IMG/VR virus record: IMGVR_UViG_3300050821_000071
Location: 1-28,386 of that record
Source of the DNA: a virus
Direction: 5' to 3' (one strand)
Length of the DNA stretch: 28,386 bases
Positions 7,633-16,900 of the stretch are shown here, one piece after another. Position numbers and translations under genes: made by a program. Positions within the stretch are counted from its first letter, which is position 1; each line of letters begins with the position of its first letter. The notes beneath the pieces are model-generated. The model did not search any database and was not told where the DNA came from. It saw only the letters and a program-made list of their open reading frames with translations.

Positions 7633-8310
7633 TTACATGTTATTCGTTGTAGGCTGAATTCTCTGGAACGTAATAGACATCATAGCAGTAGCAGTAATAC
7701 CAGTTGTCAATGTGTTCTGATATGCAACCATATTTACAGATTGTCCCTGAGTCCAAGGCATTGTAATCGATGCGGACTGGTGATTAGCTCTCTGCCATCC
7801 TTGTGGGAAGTATCCGATCTGATCTACTATCTCGAAGTTGGCTCCCGCAGGCAGACACTTGATACCTAGTGCACCTGAGCGGTTGAATGCTGGCTGCTGA
7901 CTATCATTAGGAAGATTGTCTGCGTGCCATCTGATGTAGATTTCAAATCTATAAACACCCGTTCTTGGACAGGTTAAGTTAGATCCACCAGTGAACATAC
8001 TATGTGTATCCCACGTGATGCTGGTCCAGTTCATAGTAAGTGATCCGTTATAAGGAACCACCACATTATGAGCTTGAGCATTCACATACGGAATAGTTGT
8101 GCCTTCACGTACAGCAGTAATTCTATTACTTACATTAGGCCACTTGACAGTCTTACCATCAATGCTATCCCAGGATGGATTAGCTCCTAGAGTATTTTCG
8201 ATAGATGTTACTTCATCGTACAAAACATTGACATCGGCAGCGTCAACAATATTAGTGAAGTCTTGACGGTATGCGAACTTCTTAATAGCTGACGGATAAA
8301 TCGCAACCAT
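7633..8310 (-). CDS. Short tail fibre or appendage protein with C1q/TNF-like jelly-roll
   Basis: A 225-residue protein. The N-terminal 50 residues contain the motif RQDFTNIVDAADVNVLYDEV followed by an I-E-N-TLG-NP ending, a common attachment segment of phage fibre or appendage proteins. From about residue 85 to the end it is beta-rich with alternating aromatics (GVYRFEIYIRWHAD, VNMVAYQN), as in C1q/TNF-like trimeric heads. It probably forms a short trimeric receptor-binding or decorating appendage on the baseplate, given its place between J and tail protein I. AAGGAG stands seven bases before the ATG. The fold assignment is by pattern only. Confidence 0.7.
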   Translation of the reverse strand: MVAIYPSAIKKFAYRQDFTNIVDAADVNVLYDEVTSIENTLGANPSWDSIDGKTVKWPNVSNRITAVREGTTIPYVNAQAHNVVVPYNGSLTMNWTSITWDTHSMFTGGSNLTCPRTGVYRFEIYIRWHADNLPNDSQQPAFNRSGALGIKCLPAGANFEIVDQIGYFPQGWQRANHQSASITMPWTQGQSVNMVAYQNTLTTGITATAMMSITFQRIQPTTNNM

Positions 8311-8320
8311 TTAGTACTCC

Positions 8321-9856
8321 TTAGAATGGTGACGCGGTTACGGACACTACGATAGTACCAGCAGAAGGTAGCTCATTAGGACGTAGCAAAATATCTGCGG
8401 CACCGGTTTGAGGACTGACATCGCTTCGAATGAACAGGGGAATATTCACATACTGTACTCCTGGAATGTTGTACAGAGCAGAGAACACAGCACTGATAGG
8501 AACTCTCGCTGCAATAGTTGCGTTAGCTGTGGAGAACAGATTCTGAATAGCTTGTGTAGCAGCGATCTGAATAGAAGTGGGATTGTATCTAGAGCTGCAT
8601 GTGATCTGTACTGGAGATGAGTTGTTTCCCACATTGATTGGAATGATAGACGCTGCTGCACAGGTGACTACTGTTCCAGCTAGAGCACGAGCCTGTAGAT
8701 AAGCAGTGGTGCTGTCAATCAATGTCTGAGAAGGAAGCGTATTACCAGTAGCTGCGATATACACAGTGACATTGGAGTATGTGTTGGCTACAGCATTGGC
8801 CTGAGAAATGGAAGCAAGCTGTAGAGCCAGGTTCCCATAATCAGCCAGTGTTACTGCTCTCTGCTGTGTAGTAAAGCTCTTAGGAGCATTCATACGTATG
8901 TGATCAATGGTCTCTGCATCTGCTCCACCTGTCATAGAGGAGGAACCAGAGATGGTCACTCCCAGAATAGGAGAAGCGATATCCACAATGGAGTTAGCGG
9001 ATAGGTTGCCAATGACTCCACCACCTACACGGTAGTTGGCGTAGATAGCCAGTCCTGCTGGTGGAATCTGACCATTAATATTGTCACCGAAATTAATAGT
9101 GGCTACACCAGATGCGTTTACTGTCTCTGACCAGGAAGGATCAGATGATTGTGCAGACTGTAGAGATGCCACCTGGTTCCAGGGAATAATAGGATCAGAT
9201 CCTGGAATGGCAGGAAAGTTAGGATTCTGTACGTAGATAGTAATAGATCCGGTTACTACTGGATTGTTAGCCAGATTGAATGCTTGTAGGGGAGCACCAG
9301 TAGAAGTACCTAGAAGCTCAGTAGTAATTGCTGTAGGAGTTGCTGTTGCATTTCCAATAGTAAATACAGCAGAGCCTTGAGTGATTCCCTGAACAACTGG
9401 AATAGCAAGAGTTCCACCATTACCTGGAACAGTTGCAGCAGAGGTTGTCTCAAAGATAAGAGGACCGTTGATAGAACTGATGAAGTTTGTTGTCACCTGT
9501 GTTGCAGCAGGAACAATAACCGCAGCAGATCCAGGAGCAGTCTGTAGAGTGACTGTACCTGTGGATGCGATAGGCTGTCCTGCTGTATATCCTAGAAGGG
9601 TTGCCAGGTTGAGAACAGACTGTAGCTGAGTGGCTGTACCGATGTATGCCTCTCCTACGAGACGGTCTCCGTAGTAGCTCAGTACGTCAAGCTCTCTGGA
9701 CAACGCTTCCAGGATCATGACTTCAAGTGCACCAGGATTCTGATTGGTCCATTCAGGAAATGCAACAGCAGCATAAGCCAGCATTGCATTCAAGAACCCT
9801 GTGTAGTCCTTACCCGTATAGTCAATTGCGGGTACGCCTGCACTAACTTGTGCCAT
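8321..9856 (-). CDS. Baseplate J-like wedge protein
   Basis: A 511-residue protein of the baseplate_J family (P2 J, Mu gp47, T4 gp6). Family marks are the N-terminal DYTGKDYTGFLNAMLAYA, the NPGALEVMILEALSRELDVL helix, a beta-rich middle, INFGDNINGQIPPAG at about 254-268, and the GGADAETIDHIRMNAPKSF segment at 310-328 followed by RAVTLADY. J forms the wedge ring that surrounds the hub and triggers sheath contraction. The ATG at 9856 lies inside the last codons of the homing endonuclease gene, which also supply its ribosome site (AGGAGGT, eight bases upstream). The gene appears intact despite that insertion. It normally follows the gp25 gene directly, and here it is separated only by the endonuclease gene. 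Confidence 0.92.
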   Translation of the reverse strand: MAQVSAGVPAIDYTGKDYTGFLNAMLAYAAVAFPEWTNQNPGALEVMILEALSRELDVLSYYGDRLVGEAYIGTATQLQSVLNLATLLGYTAGQPIASTGTVTLQTAPGSAAVIVPAATQVTTNFISSINGPLIFETTSAATVPGNGGTLAIPVVQGITQGSAVFTIGNATATPTAITTELLGTSTGAPLQAFNLANNPVVTGSITIYVQNPNFPAIPGSDPIIPWNQVASLQSAQSSDPSWSETVNASGVATINFGDNINGQIPPAGLAIYANYRVGGGVIGNLSANSIVDIASPILGVTISGSSSMTGGADAETIDHIRMNAPKSFTTQQRAVTLADYGNLALQLASISQANAVANTYSNVTVYIAATGNTLPSQTLIDSTTAYLQARALAGTVVTCAAASIIPINVGNNSSPVQITCSSRYNPTSIQIAATQAIQNLFSTANATIAARVPISAVFSALYNIPGVQYVNIPLFIRSDVSPQTGAADILLRPNELPSAGTIVVSVTASPF

Positions 9857-9869
9857 TTGGTGTTACCTC
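9843..9869 (-). repeat. 27-bp direct repeat, copy B (endonuclease end / J start)
   Basis: Encodes the last eight codons and stop of the homing endonuclease and contains the J start codon. It matches the last eight codons and stop of gp25 (copy A, 10406-10432) at 23 of 27 bases. All four differences are at third codon positions, so both proteins end EVTPNGTS. Confidence 0.85.
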
Positions 9870-10343
9870 CTGCTGTCTACGTCTATCATTAGCTGCTGCT
9901 CTACATTTCTTGCAATACCTTATGTTATTCCACATATATGTATTTTCCTCAGTGTACTCATGACCATTTTTACAATGCGTCTTTTTAATACTTAGTGCTC
10001 TAGCTTCTTCTAGAGCTAGAAGTTCATCGATACGTGCTTGACGACGACTTAGCATCCATGGACGTATGGCTAACATGACTTCTTTAGCGTCTTCCATGCG
10101 ACGAATAGTAAAACACCACTGAGGCTTATGATGTTCTTTACCCTTTTTATAGGGACCACGTACAGAACCTACACCTAGAATATTATGCAGTCTAATAAGA
10201 ACATCTTCATCAGTCATATTACAAGTTATAGATAGCTGGTAACCGCCACCTGTTTTAGTTCTTTTACTAGTACTAAAACAACCTTCACCTTCCAGTAACC
10301 CAGCAACCCAGGCCAAATTTTCAGGTGTCCAATTTTTATTCAT
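9843..10343 (-). CDS. LAGLIDADG-type homing endonuclease with C-terminal zinc motif
   Basis: A 166-residue protein. LAWVAGLLEGEGCF at residues 10-23 is a LAGLIDADG helix with its acidic catalytic residue in the EGEG turn. The following strands (YQLSITCNM, GSVRGPYKKG, QWCFTIRRMEDAKEVM) fit the family core. Only one such motif is present, so the enzyme should act as a dimer. Residues 124-147 form a probable zinc site (C124, H128, C144, C147; HCKNGHEY ... YCKKC), as in DNA-binding ends of phage-borne endonucleases. Such enzymes cut an uninterrupted allele so that their gene is copied into it. It lies between gp25 and J. Its last eight residues, EVTPNGTS, are identical to those of gp25. AAGGAG precedes the ATG. 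Confidence 0.88.
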   Translation of the reverse strand: MNKNWTPENLAWVAGLLEGEGCFSTSKRTKTGGGYQLSITCNMTDEDVLIRLHNILGVGSVRGPYKKGKEHHKPQWCFTIRRMEDAKEVMLAIRPWMLSRRQARIDELLALEEARALSIKKTHCKNGHEYTEENTYMWNNIRYCKKCRAAANDRRRQQEVTPNGTS

Positions 10344-10371
10344 AGTATCTCCTTAATAGTTAGTACTATGA
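10340..10371 (-). promoter_or_regulatory. Hairpin enclosing the start of the LAGLIDADG gene
   Basis: An 8-bp inverted repeat, TCATAGTA and TACTATGA on the minus strand, with a 16-base loop. The ATG start codon lies in the 3' arm and the AAGGAG ribosome site lies in the loop. Folding would hide the start codon and limit translation of the endonuclease. The stem is AT-rich and weak, so this is a suggestion rather than a firm element. Confidence 0.4.
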
Positions 10372-10405
10372 TATCAAAAATATAGAGTAACTTATTCCAC
10401 CATTA

Positions 10406-10432
10406 TTAACTTGTACCATTAGGTGTTACTTC
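10406..10432 (-). repeat. 27-bp direct repeat, copy A (gp25 end)
   Basis: The last eight codons and stop of gp25, repeated at 9843-9869. It contains an ATG (10419) at the position equivalent to the J start, followed by a short reading frame beginning MVQV (J begins MAQV). This suggests that gp25 and J once overlapped here. Confidence 0.85.
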
Positions 10433-10825
10433 TGTGACAGTTCCGCCTACTTGAATAGTTACAATGTCAGCCACAGATCGAGCCAGAGATCCTTGAAGGA
10501 TAGGCTGGTAGTTAACTGCGATGGATGCTACTCCACCATTGATCTCGGACATGTTCGGAGTAACAGATACAGCCTTGACACCTGGCTCAAACAGTGATAG
10601 CTGCTTGTCTACCATGGTTGCCAACTCGGCTGCGATGATTGTACTCCCTGTTTGGAATAGAAGTTGGGACAGTGGAAGTCCCATATTGGAACGCATTGCA
10701 CGTCCACCTTGTTCAGTGGACACAATGGCGTTAACCCTCTGGGCCACTTGCACAGAGGGATCTGACTCTACGGATACCGCACCATTCTCAAGAACAGCGA
10801 ACGGTATTGACATTTGAATTCCCAT
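10406..10825 (-). CDS. Baseplate wedge protein, gp25/gpW-like
   Basis: A 139-residue protein with the gp25-like pattern: SIPFAVLENGAVSVESDPSV at the N-terminus, then VQVAQRVNAIVSTEQGGRAM, SNMGLPLSQLLFQTG, and LFEPGVKAVSVTPNMSE. This family is related to T4 gp25 and P2 W and forms the collar of the wedge that contacts the first sheath ring. Two ATGs are possible: 10825 (MGIQMSIPF) and 10813 (MSIPF). The second has GGGAA five bases before it and is equally plausible. It sits between the spike gene and, ancestrally, J, the usual order in myoviruses. The C-terminus EVTPNGTS is duplicated in the neighbouring endonuclease gene. Confidence 0.9.
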   Translation of the reverse strand: MGIQMSIPFAVLENGAVSVESDPSVQVAQRVNAIVSTEQGGRAMRSNMGLPLSQLLFQTGSTIIAAELATMVDKQLSLFEPGVKAVSVTPNMSEINGGVASIAVNYQPILQGSLARSVADIVTIQVGGTVTEVTPNGTS

Positions 10826-10842
10826 ATATTTATTATCCCATA

Positions 10843-11697
10843 CTAGCTAATGGTACCTAGTGGAACATGACCCCAAATCAAATATTGTGTGCTATTTTCA
10901 ACAGGAACTCCAGAGGCGGAGAACAGGTTAATATTTCCAGAAGTAGAAATATACGCATGACCCATCTTCACTATCGTTCCGTTGTAAGACTGAACTGATA
11001 CAGGAATAGATCCATCCAAAGGACGGTACAGAGGTGGAAGCATTGCTACAGGATTGGTAGCTCCTGATGATGAGGAGATGAAGCCTCCGTAGATGAGCAA
11101 GTTGTCATTAGCATCAAGACGAAACTGTAGCTGTTGATATCCTCCAAGGCCATTGAAGGTGGTATTACCGCTCCAGCCGGTTGTGTATCCGGGTAATTGC
11201 CAGGTGTATTTTGTACCTGTGTTATTGGTTTTGATAACCGTACCTGACACAAGTACGTCTGCTGCGGAAGTTCCCAACATATCTTGAATCTTCAGGTAAG
11301 GACCGCTGGTTCCTGTAATCTGTCCACCTAAACCAGATACGAAATAGGTACCTAAAGCATCTACCAAAGATCCTGTGGTCTTGGTAATGATCTGCATGAA
11401 GGAACTGTCAGACGATAGTTGTAGATATGCGTTATTGCTCAGATAGAACGGCTTGGTTATATCTCCACCAGAAAAGCCGAGCCAAACCGTAGCGCCTATG
11501 AAAGGCACCGGATCATATGGATTAGCTGGCTCCGCTGCTCTGATCTCTACTGTCCCAGCGATCTGAGGACATTGAACTCTTATACGTCCAGTGCCTGTGG
11601 GATCAACGTTGGATGTAACCAGCGCACGATAGAACGCATCGTACTTAGGTTGCGTAAATGTTGGCTCCAAGGTTGGATGACCTCCAAACTCCACCAA
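10843..11697 (-). CDS. Baseplate central spike, gp5/gpV-like OB fold with extra C-terminal beta domain
   Basis: Up to 284 residues. Residues 20-90 match the OB-fold of T4 gp5, gpV and VgrG spikes (YRALVTSNVDPTGTGRIRVQ, then PFIGATVWLGFSGGDITKPF). This part docks on the hub at the tail tip. Instead of a long beta-helical needle or lysozyme, the C-terminus (about 170-284) looks like a small jelly-roll: YQQLQFRLDANDNLLIYGGF, then MLPPLYRPLDGSIPV. It resembles receptor-binding ends of other phage tail proteins. The start is uncertain. The listed TTG at 11697 gives a 53-base overlap with the hub gene; a GTG at 11694 and a TTG at 11670, the latter nine bases after GGAGGT, are alternatives. Spike identity is well supported; the role of the C-domain is inference. 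Confidence 0.82.
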   Translation of the reverse strand: MVEFGGHPTLEPTFTQPKYDAFYRALVTSNVDPTGTGRIRVQCPQIAGTVEIRAAEPANPYDPVPFIGATVWLGFSGGDITKPFYLSNNAYLQLSSDSSFMQIITKTTGSLVDALGTYFVSGLGGQITGTSGPYLKIQDMLGTSAADVLVSGTVIKTNNTGTKYTWQLPGYTTGWSGNTTFNGLGGYQQLQFRLDANDNLLIYGGFISSSSGATNPVAMLPPLYRPLDGSIPVSVQSYNGTIVKMGHAYISTSGNINLFSASGVPVENSTQYLIWGHVPLGTIS

Positions 11698-12877
11698 TAA
11701 GAGTGGCTGGTACGGGCTGGTTTACTGAGGATGTTTCGGATAGAGAATCATTGATAGTGGTGTATACCTGATCTCTTCCTAGTACGAGATCCATATAGTA
11801 GGTAGCTGTTACTTTAGAGCCAGCAGGAGAAGGCATCTCAATATAGTGGCAAACCTCTTCTACTATCCAAGCCCCCAATTCATTATCCGGTAATGCTGAT
11901 CCTACCAGATTGATTAAAGTATTTGGCTTTACTCTTGCGTCTCCCCATAGATTAGCTGTAGCTGTATTCCAGTACAGATTTCTATTGACATCTCCTTGGG
12001 TTTTCTGCACTGCTTCAAAGTAAGACTCGGCTGGCAACTCATTGTAGTACTGAGTAATTACTGGAGCGATAGCTGACGGATTAGTAGCAGACGCTGTGAG
12101 ATTTGCAAGGATCTGTGATTGAGTAATCTGCTTGGTCAAAGGATTCAATCCAATAACATTACGGTTAGCAGAGATACCACCATCAGGAGTAATCGTTCCT
12201 ACTACTGGCTTGAAGTCTCGAACAGTGTCATAGATACCCGGACGATTGTAAGACCAGAAGGTTGGGACATTTCTGATGTTCTGCTTGTCAAGAATAAGCT
12301 GAGGATTGACAAAGTAAAGATCAGTATTATCTACATAGAATTTGAATCCGATTTCATGTGCCAATTGATTGAGGAATTTGAAGTCAGAAGAGTTCTGTAG
12401 ACGATAAGGAATAGCCGCATTATATGCATGGATGATAGAGCGCATACCATTTCTGGTAGCAATAGCACCAGCAATAGATGACGGACTGATGTTCTTCCAC
12501 GCCTGGTTGTGTGTACTCTGCATGACCTGAGACGTACCGATGATTGTGTACTGAACAGTAGTTGTAGTCAGGTTGTTGTAACCAGGATCAGCACCTGAGC
12601 GCATGAGCTTGTATGAGCCCACGTATCCAACGAACTGAGCGACATAATGTGGACGCTGCCCGTAGTTAATAGTGACAGGTGTGTGCTCTGGTAGGTACTG
12701 CCAGGAGTTCTGCTGAACATTCTTCAAGAGCTGTCCAACATAGACAACATCTACCAGAGCGATAGCGTGAGCATTGGTCTTCTGTACTATTCTCAAGCAC
12801 TTTGCATACTGTGGCAGCTTTGTATTTCCGTTGTAGAACACATCAAAATACGGGATAGAAGGAGCTGAATTAAGCAC
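11645..12877 (-). CDS. Baseplate hub protein, gpD/gp27-like
   Basis: A 410-residue protein with a GTG start at 12877 overlapping the stop of the upstream LysM gene (GTGCTTAA), so translation is probably coupled. The pattern fits the hub family of P2 gpD, T4 gp27 and the N-terminal half of VgrG: an initial beta domain with YLPEHTPVTINYGQ, then VQYTIIGTSQVMQST, a SSIAGAI helix, FKFLNQLAHEIGFKFYVDNT, and LYFVNPQ. These proteins form the trimeric hub joining the tube to the spike. Its immediate downstream neighbour is the OB-fold spike gene, which matches gp27/gp5 pairing. No hydrolase motif is seen. The family call is by pattern and gene order. Confidence 0.82.
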   Translation of the reverse strand: MLNSAPSIPYFDVFYNGNTKLPQYAKCLRIVQKTNAHAIALVDVVYVGQLLKNVQQNSWQYLPEHTPVTINYGQRPHYVAQFVGYVGSYKLMRSGADPGYNNLTTTTVQYTIIGTSQVMQSTHNQAWKNISPSSIAGAIATRNGMRSIIHAYNAAIPYRLQNSSDFKFLNQLAHEIGFKFYVDNTDLYFVNPQLILDKQNIRNVPTFWSYNRPGIYDTVRDFKPVVGTITPDGGISANRNVIGLNPLTKQITQSQILANLTASATNPSAIAPVITQYYNELPAESYFEAVQKTQGDVNRNLYWNTATANLWGDARVKPNTLINLVGSALPDNELGAWIVEEVCHYIEMPSPAGSKVTATYYMDLVLGRDQVYTTINDSLSETSSVNQPVPATLIGGVWRSSNLGANIYAT

Positions 12878-13151
12878 GCGGTACTCGAATCTGCTGCCCA
12901 GGAATTAGTGAATTCCAGAACAGCACCTCAGGATTTGCGTTAGCAATACGCCACCACTGTGTCTCGTCACCATATGCTGAGTACGACAGGTATTCAATCT
13001 GATCACCTACCTGCCAGGTGTACGTAGAAATACTGTATGTAGTGGCAGAAGTGGGGGCGTTGATAATTATTGTTGGACGTATATTATTCTTGCTGTCCAC
13101 AACAGGAGTAACCACATTGTTAGCATATCGGCTAAAAGGACTAATAGTCAT
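12870..13151 (-). CDS. LysM-like baseplate protein (gp53/gpX-type)
   Basis: A 93-residue protein. The C-terminal half (YTWQVGDQIEYLSYSAYGDE, then WWRIANANPEVL and PGQQIRVPR) follows the LysM fold pattern: a threshold strand, a helix with a Trp pair, then the P-G-x-x-I-x-V-P ending. In contractile tails such small LysM proteins (P2 gpX, T4 gp53-like) fasten the wedge to the hub and tube rather than binding peptidoglycan. It lies between the tube-initiator-like gene and the hub gene, as expected. AAGGAG precedes the ATG. Confidence 0.8.
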   Translation of the reverse strand: MTISPFSRYANNVVTPVVDSKNNIRPTIIINAPTSATTYSISTYTWQVGDQIEYLSYSAYGDETQWWRIANANPEVLFWNSLIPGQQIRVPRA

Positions 13152-13159
13152 TGGTCTCC

Positions 13160-13957
13160 TTACGGTGCGACTAGAGATGAAGTGGTTGTTGGAAGTACAG
13201 TGAACTGGATATCAACGGCACAGCGCTGAGGAACCATGGCGAATGTGAAGTGAGTCCATGTGACATTGAATGAGCTGATGAAACCGTAGTAGTTCAGAGA
13301 CCACTGGTTGGTAGCCCCGAAGTACAGATGGCAAGGAGCCACAGTCATAGTTCCTTGGACCGTAACGTTGCTGGCCTGTGCTCCACCTGTAGGACTGACT
13401 ACGCCACCTGTGATAGCAGAAGTAGGCGAACCATAATTGATTCCCACTAGATTATAGAGGGCTTCTACATCTGTTCGCACACCATACTTACCCGCATCCT
13501 GATCAATATAAGCGGCATCCCACAGCTCAAAGGTTCTATCGAATAACAGAGAGAATCCAACGGTGGTGTTCAGACCAGTTGCGTACTGAGTTGGGTCACC
13601 AATAGCGCGATACTGGCTAGGAACGACACCTGAGTTCAGATCCACCCCACGGGACTCTGTAATAGTGGACGGGTTGTATAGAAAGTTCACCTGGTACTGG
13701 ACGTTACCAAGTGAGTTTCCGTTATAAACATTCTGAGTAGGGTCTGTAAGCAATCTACCTCTTTGCAGATTACCACCTGAATTAAAACCTCGTCCAGTAG
13801 CAGCGGCACCAGCATTGTCTAGCTGAGATAGATTGTTAGGGATATTAAGAATGTTTGGATGGAAAGGGGGATTACTAAAGGTAGTAACCCCAGGCTTTCC
13901 ACTTAACGTAGGATACGGAGTACCCGAGATAGGCGCATTAATCGGTGTTGATGACAT
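13160..13957 (-). CDS. Tube-initiator / CIS-tube-like baseplate protein
   Basis: A 265-residue protein. From about residue 85 it follows the pattern of contractile injection system tube-type baseplate proteins: QVNFLYNPSTITESRGV, GFSLLFDRTFELWDA, GVRTDVEALYNLVG, then LYFGATNQWSLNYYGFISSF and a VTWTHFTFAMVPQRCAVDIQ ending. In related systems these proteins form the adaptor ring between the hub and the first tube ring and often carry a C-terminal LysM domain; here the LysM part is the separate next gene. The N-terminal 80 residues are Pro/Gly/Asn-rich and probably flexible. Its ATG shares a base with the tape measure stop (TAATG), and AGGAG stands upstream. Confidence 0.75.
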   Translation of the reverse strand: MSSTPINAPISGTPYPTLSGKPGVTTFSNPPFHPNILNIPNNLSQLDNAGAAATGRGFNSGGNLQRGRLLTDPTQNVYNGNSLGNVQYQVNFLYNPSTITESRGVDLNSGVVPSQYRAIGDPTQYATGLNTTVGFSLLFDRTFELWDAAYIDQDAGKYGVRTDVEALYNLVGINYGSPTSAITGGVVSPTGGAQASNVTVQGTMTVAPCHLYFGATNQWSLNYYGFISSFNVTWTHFTFAMVPQRCAVDIQFTVLPTTTSSLVAP

Positions 13958-16900
13958 TAGACTCCTACTTGCAAGTTTCTTATACGCAATTGTTCGTTCA
14001 TTGCATCAACGATCATCTTACCAGTGGACTGAGCTTCGCTGGCTGTTCCAGAATATCCAACAGGAAGTTGAACATTGATCTGTCCGATACTTATTGTGGC
14101 ACCACTTGTACGGTTTCCTGATGTAGGAGAGAACATGTTGTTCATAAGTGTCTGACGAATTGTCTCAGCCTGCTTAGCAGGAATGATCATCTCACCAGCG
14201 TGGACGTTAGCCTTCTGATCCTTGTCAATACTCCAAGCACCAACTGCGTAGGAATTATGGCTTTGGTGGTAGGACCATGCTGCATTAGGATCACCGTAGC
14301 GACCCTTGATGTAGTCCATCATCCAACGAAGTTGTGTATCTCCATTGGTGCGCCAGTCGTTACCAGCCTTGGCCATCTTGTTACCTGGTAGAGACTGAGG
14401 AATACCATATGCTCCAGATGAAGGATTGGTAGCAGATACATTCCAACCAGATTCCGACATGACAATCTTGTTGAATGAATCCCATTCTCCGGACCAGCCG
14501 TACTGTCCTAGAAGAGACTTGGCATATGTCTGTAGGGAAGAAATGTCATTCTTACCATTACCATTACCAGCACTACCATTCCCTGTGCCAGTTCCAGAAG
14601 AACCTGACGTAGCAGAATTACTAGTGGAGGTTAGACCCACTGGTCCTGCACCTATGGAACCACTTAGAGCTCCCATGATAGCTGCTAGCTCAGAGGTACC
14701 TCCATAACCGCCAATATCTCCACCAGAATTACCAGCACCTTGAGTAAGGGTTGTTGGTGATTGAGGATTACTGCTGAGCCCCAGATTGCCTACGTTTCCT
14801 ACTATGCGTGTAGCACTGGTGAACTCGGAAGGATTAAGAGCACGTAATCTAACCTTTGCACCAGAATGTGGGGCCTCAATGATGCTACCTCCACCAGCAT
14901 TCATAACAACGTGGTGAGCTGGATTACCTACGAACAACAAGTCTCCTGGCTGAGTGTTGTTCACATTGACTGCTGTTCCTGTACGCTGCTGGTCGGAAGC
15001 TACACGAGGAATCGTTACACCTGCTTGACCATATGCCCATTGTGTCAATCCGGAACAATCGAATGCCTTACCAGGTGATTCCATTCCCCAACCATATGGG
15101 ACACCAAGTTGCTTCTTAGCAAAGTTAATAATCTCTGCATCATTGGCTCCCATATTGGAAGCACCGTTATTGGCAGAACCACCAACTACAGAAGAAACTC
15201 CACCACCACTTCTACCAGTTCCTGGAGCCTGTCCTGAGATTGTTGGATTAGCAGGCGTTCCACCAGCGGAGTAAATATAGTTAGGATTGAAAGTCCCGCT
15301 GGCTGCATCCAGTTTTATTCCCTGTGTAGAGTAGTAATCAGAAGCGGGCTTACCCGTGATCATAGACCATTCAATAGCCTTCTGCTGATTCGTAGCACCT
15401 CTGTGCATACGTACCCATTGACCCATACGACGAGAGATATTCACCTTATTAGTGGTAGGACCAGAGTTCTGTCCAAAGAACGCAACAAGACTAGGTGCCA
15501 AAGTAAGCGCACCTAGCGCAGCACCACCAGCTACTCCAGCCCCAGCGGCAGTACCAGCAGTAGCTGCATCTGCTCCAAGGGTAGTGATGTTGTAGACACC
15601 ATTGGCTCCCTGTGCTCCTAGATTGGATGCTGTAGAAGAGGCAGCACCTTTACCAAACATCTGAGAGAAAAGCCCAAAACCGCCTCCTCCACCGCCGAAC
15701 GCTCTGGACGCAGCCATAATCCCACCGAACGCTCCAAAGGCTCCTGAGAAGCCACCCAGGGCGTTTGCAAAGGGCGCTACGCCTCCTGAGGCAAGACCCA
15801 GGGCTCTGTCTACTCCAAGGTTCTTCATCAAAGAATTAAGAGTATCTGTAAGCTTGTTTACTGCCTTTGTGGATTCCGCGAATGCAGTGGACATAGACTC
15901 ATTGATATCTTCCTGACGAGTCATACGAGAAGAGTTCAGATTTCTCTGTAGCTCGAAATCAGAGGCACCAATGCCAGCCTTACGCAAGGTATTCTGTGCT
16001 GCGTAAGCTTGCTGTCTTGTAATACCAGCGCCTCCACCGGCCTGCGACATAAGTCTGTCGAACTGTGTAGAACCAATACCGTTGCTCTGTGCCTTTACGG
16101 AATCTCGCATATACTGCTGCATCTCAGCAACAGTCGTACCAGACCAACCCATCTGAGCAGCCCAGCTCTGCATGTTGACGTTCAGTCCACCCGTCTGGGA
16201 AAGAGCTGCACCAATGTTCTGAGCAGTGTACTTCTGTCCTGGAAGCAGAGAACGTCTCATCATTGCTTGGGATAGCTGACCCATGGAAGCGTTAGGTCCC
16301 ACACCTAGAAGTGCAGTAGCCATCAGCATGGATCTACCCGAGTGTGTCTGTTGGAATGCATTGGCAGCAGCAGCAGCACCTAGTGTCGGATTGGCATACG
16401 CGAATCCTTGCATCTGCGAGAAAGAAGCATTGTATGCAGCACTCATTGAACCGTTGGCATTTAAAGGATTACCAGCGGCATATTGCATAATCGATGCAGA
16501 CTGCAAAGCATCTTGCATAGACAGCGCACCGTAGTTATTGCTTAGTACCTGGCGTGAAGCTGTGTTGACAGCAGCCTGACTGTACGGTCCTGCTACTCCT
16601 AGTTGAGCCATGTTGCCATAGTAGTTCTGCTGCATCATGCCAGCCATGTTCTGGTTGGCATAGTTGGTAAGTGCACTGCCTATAGCTAGACCAGCTCCCA
16701 CAGTAGCGGACAAACGAGAACCCTTACCATAGTTGCCAAAGAAGCCTCCACCACCGTTAGCACGCCCTCCACCCATGGAACCACCAGAGAAGCGGGCTCC
16801 CCCACCATTGGCTGAGTACTGATTGCGATTGGAGTTTGCATTCCAGGAATATCCAGTTGTTGAGGAAGAGCCGGACATACGGTTGTTGGAACCGATCAGT

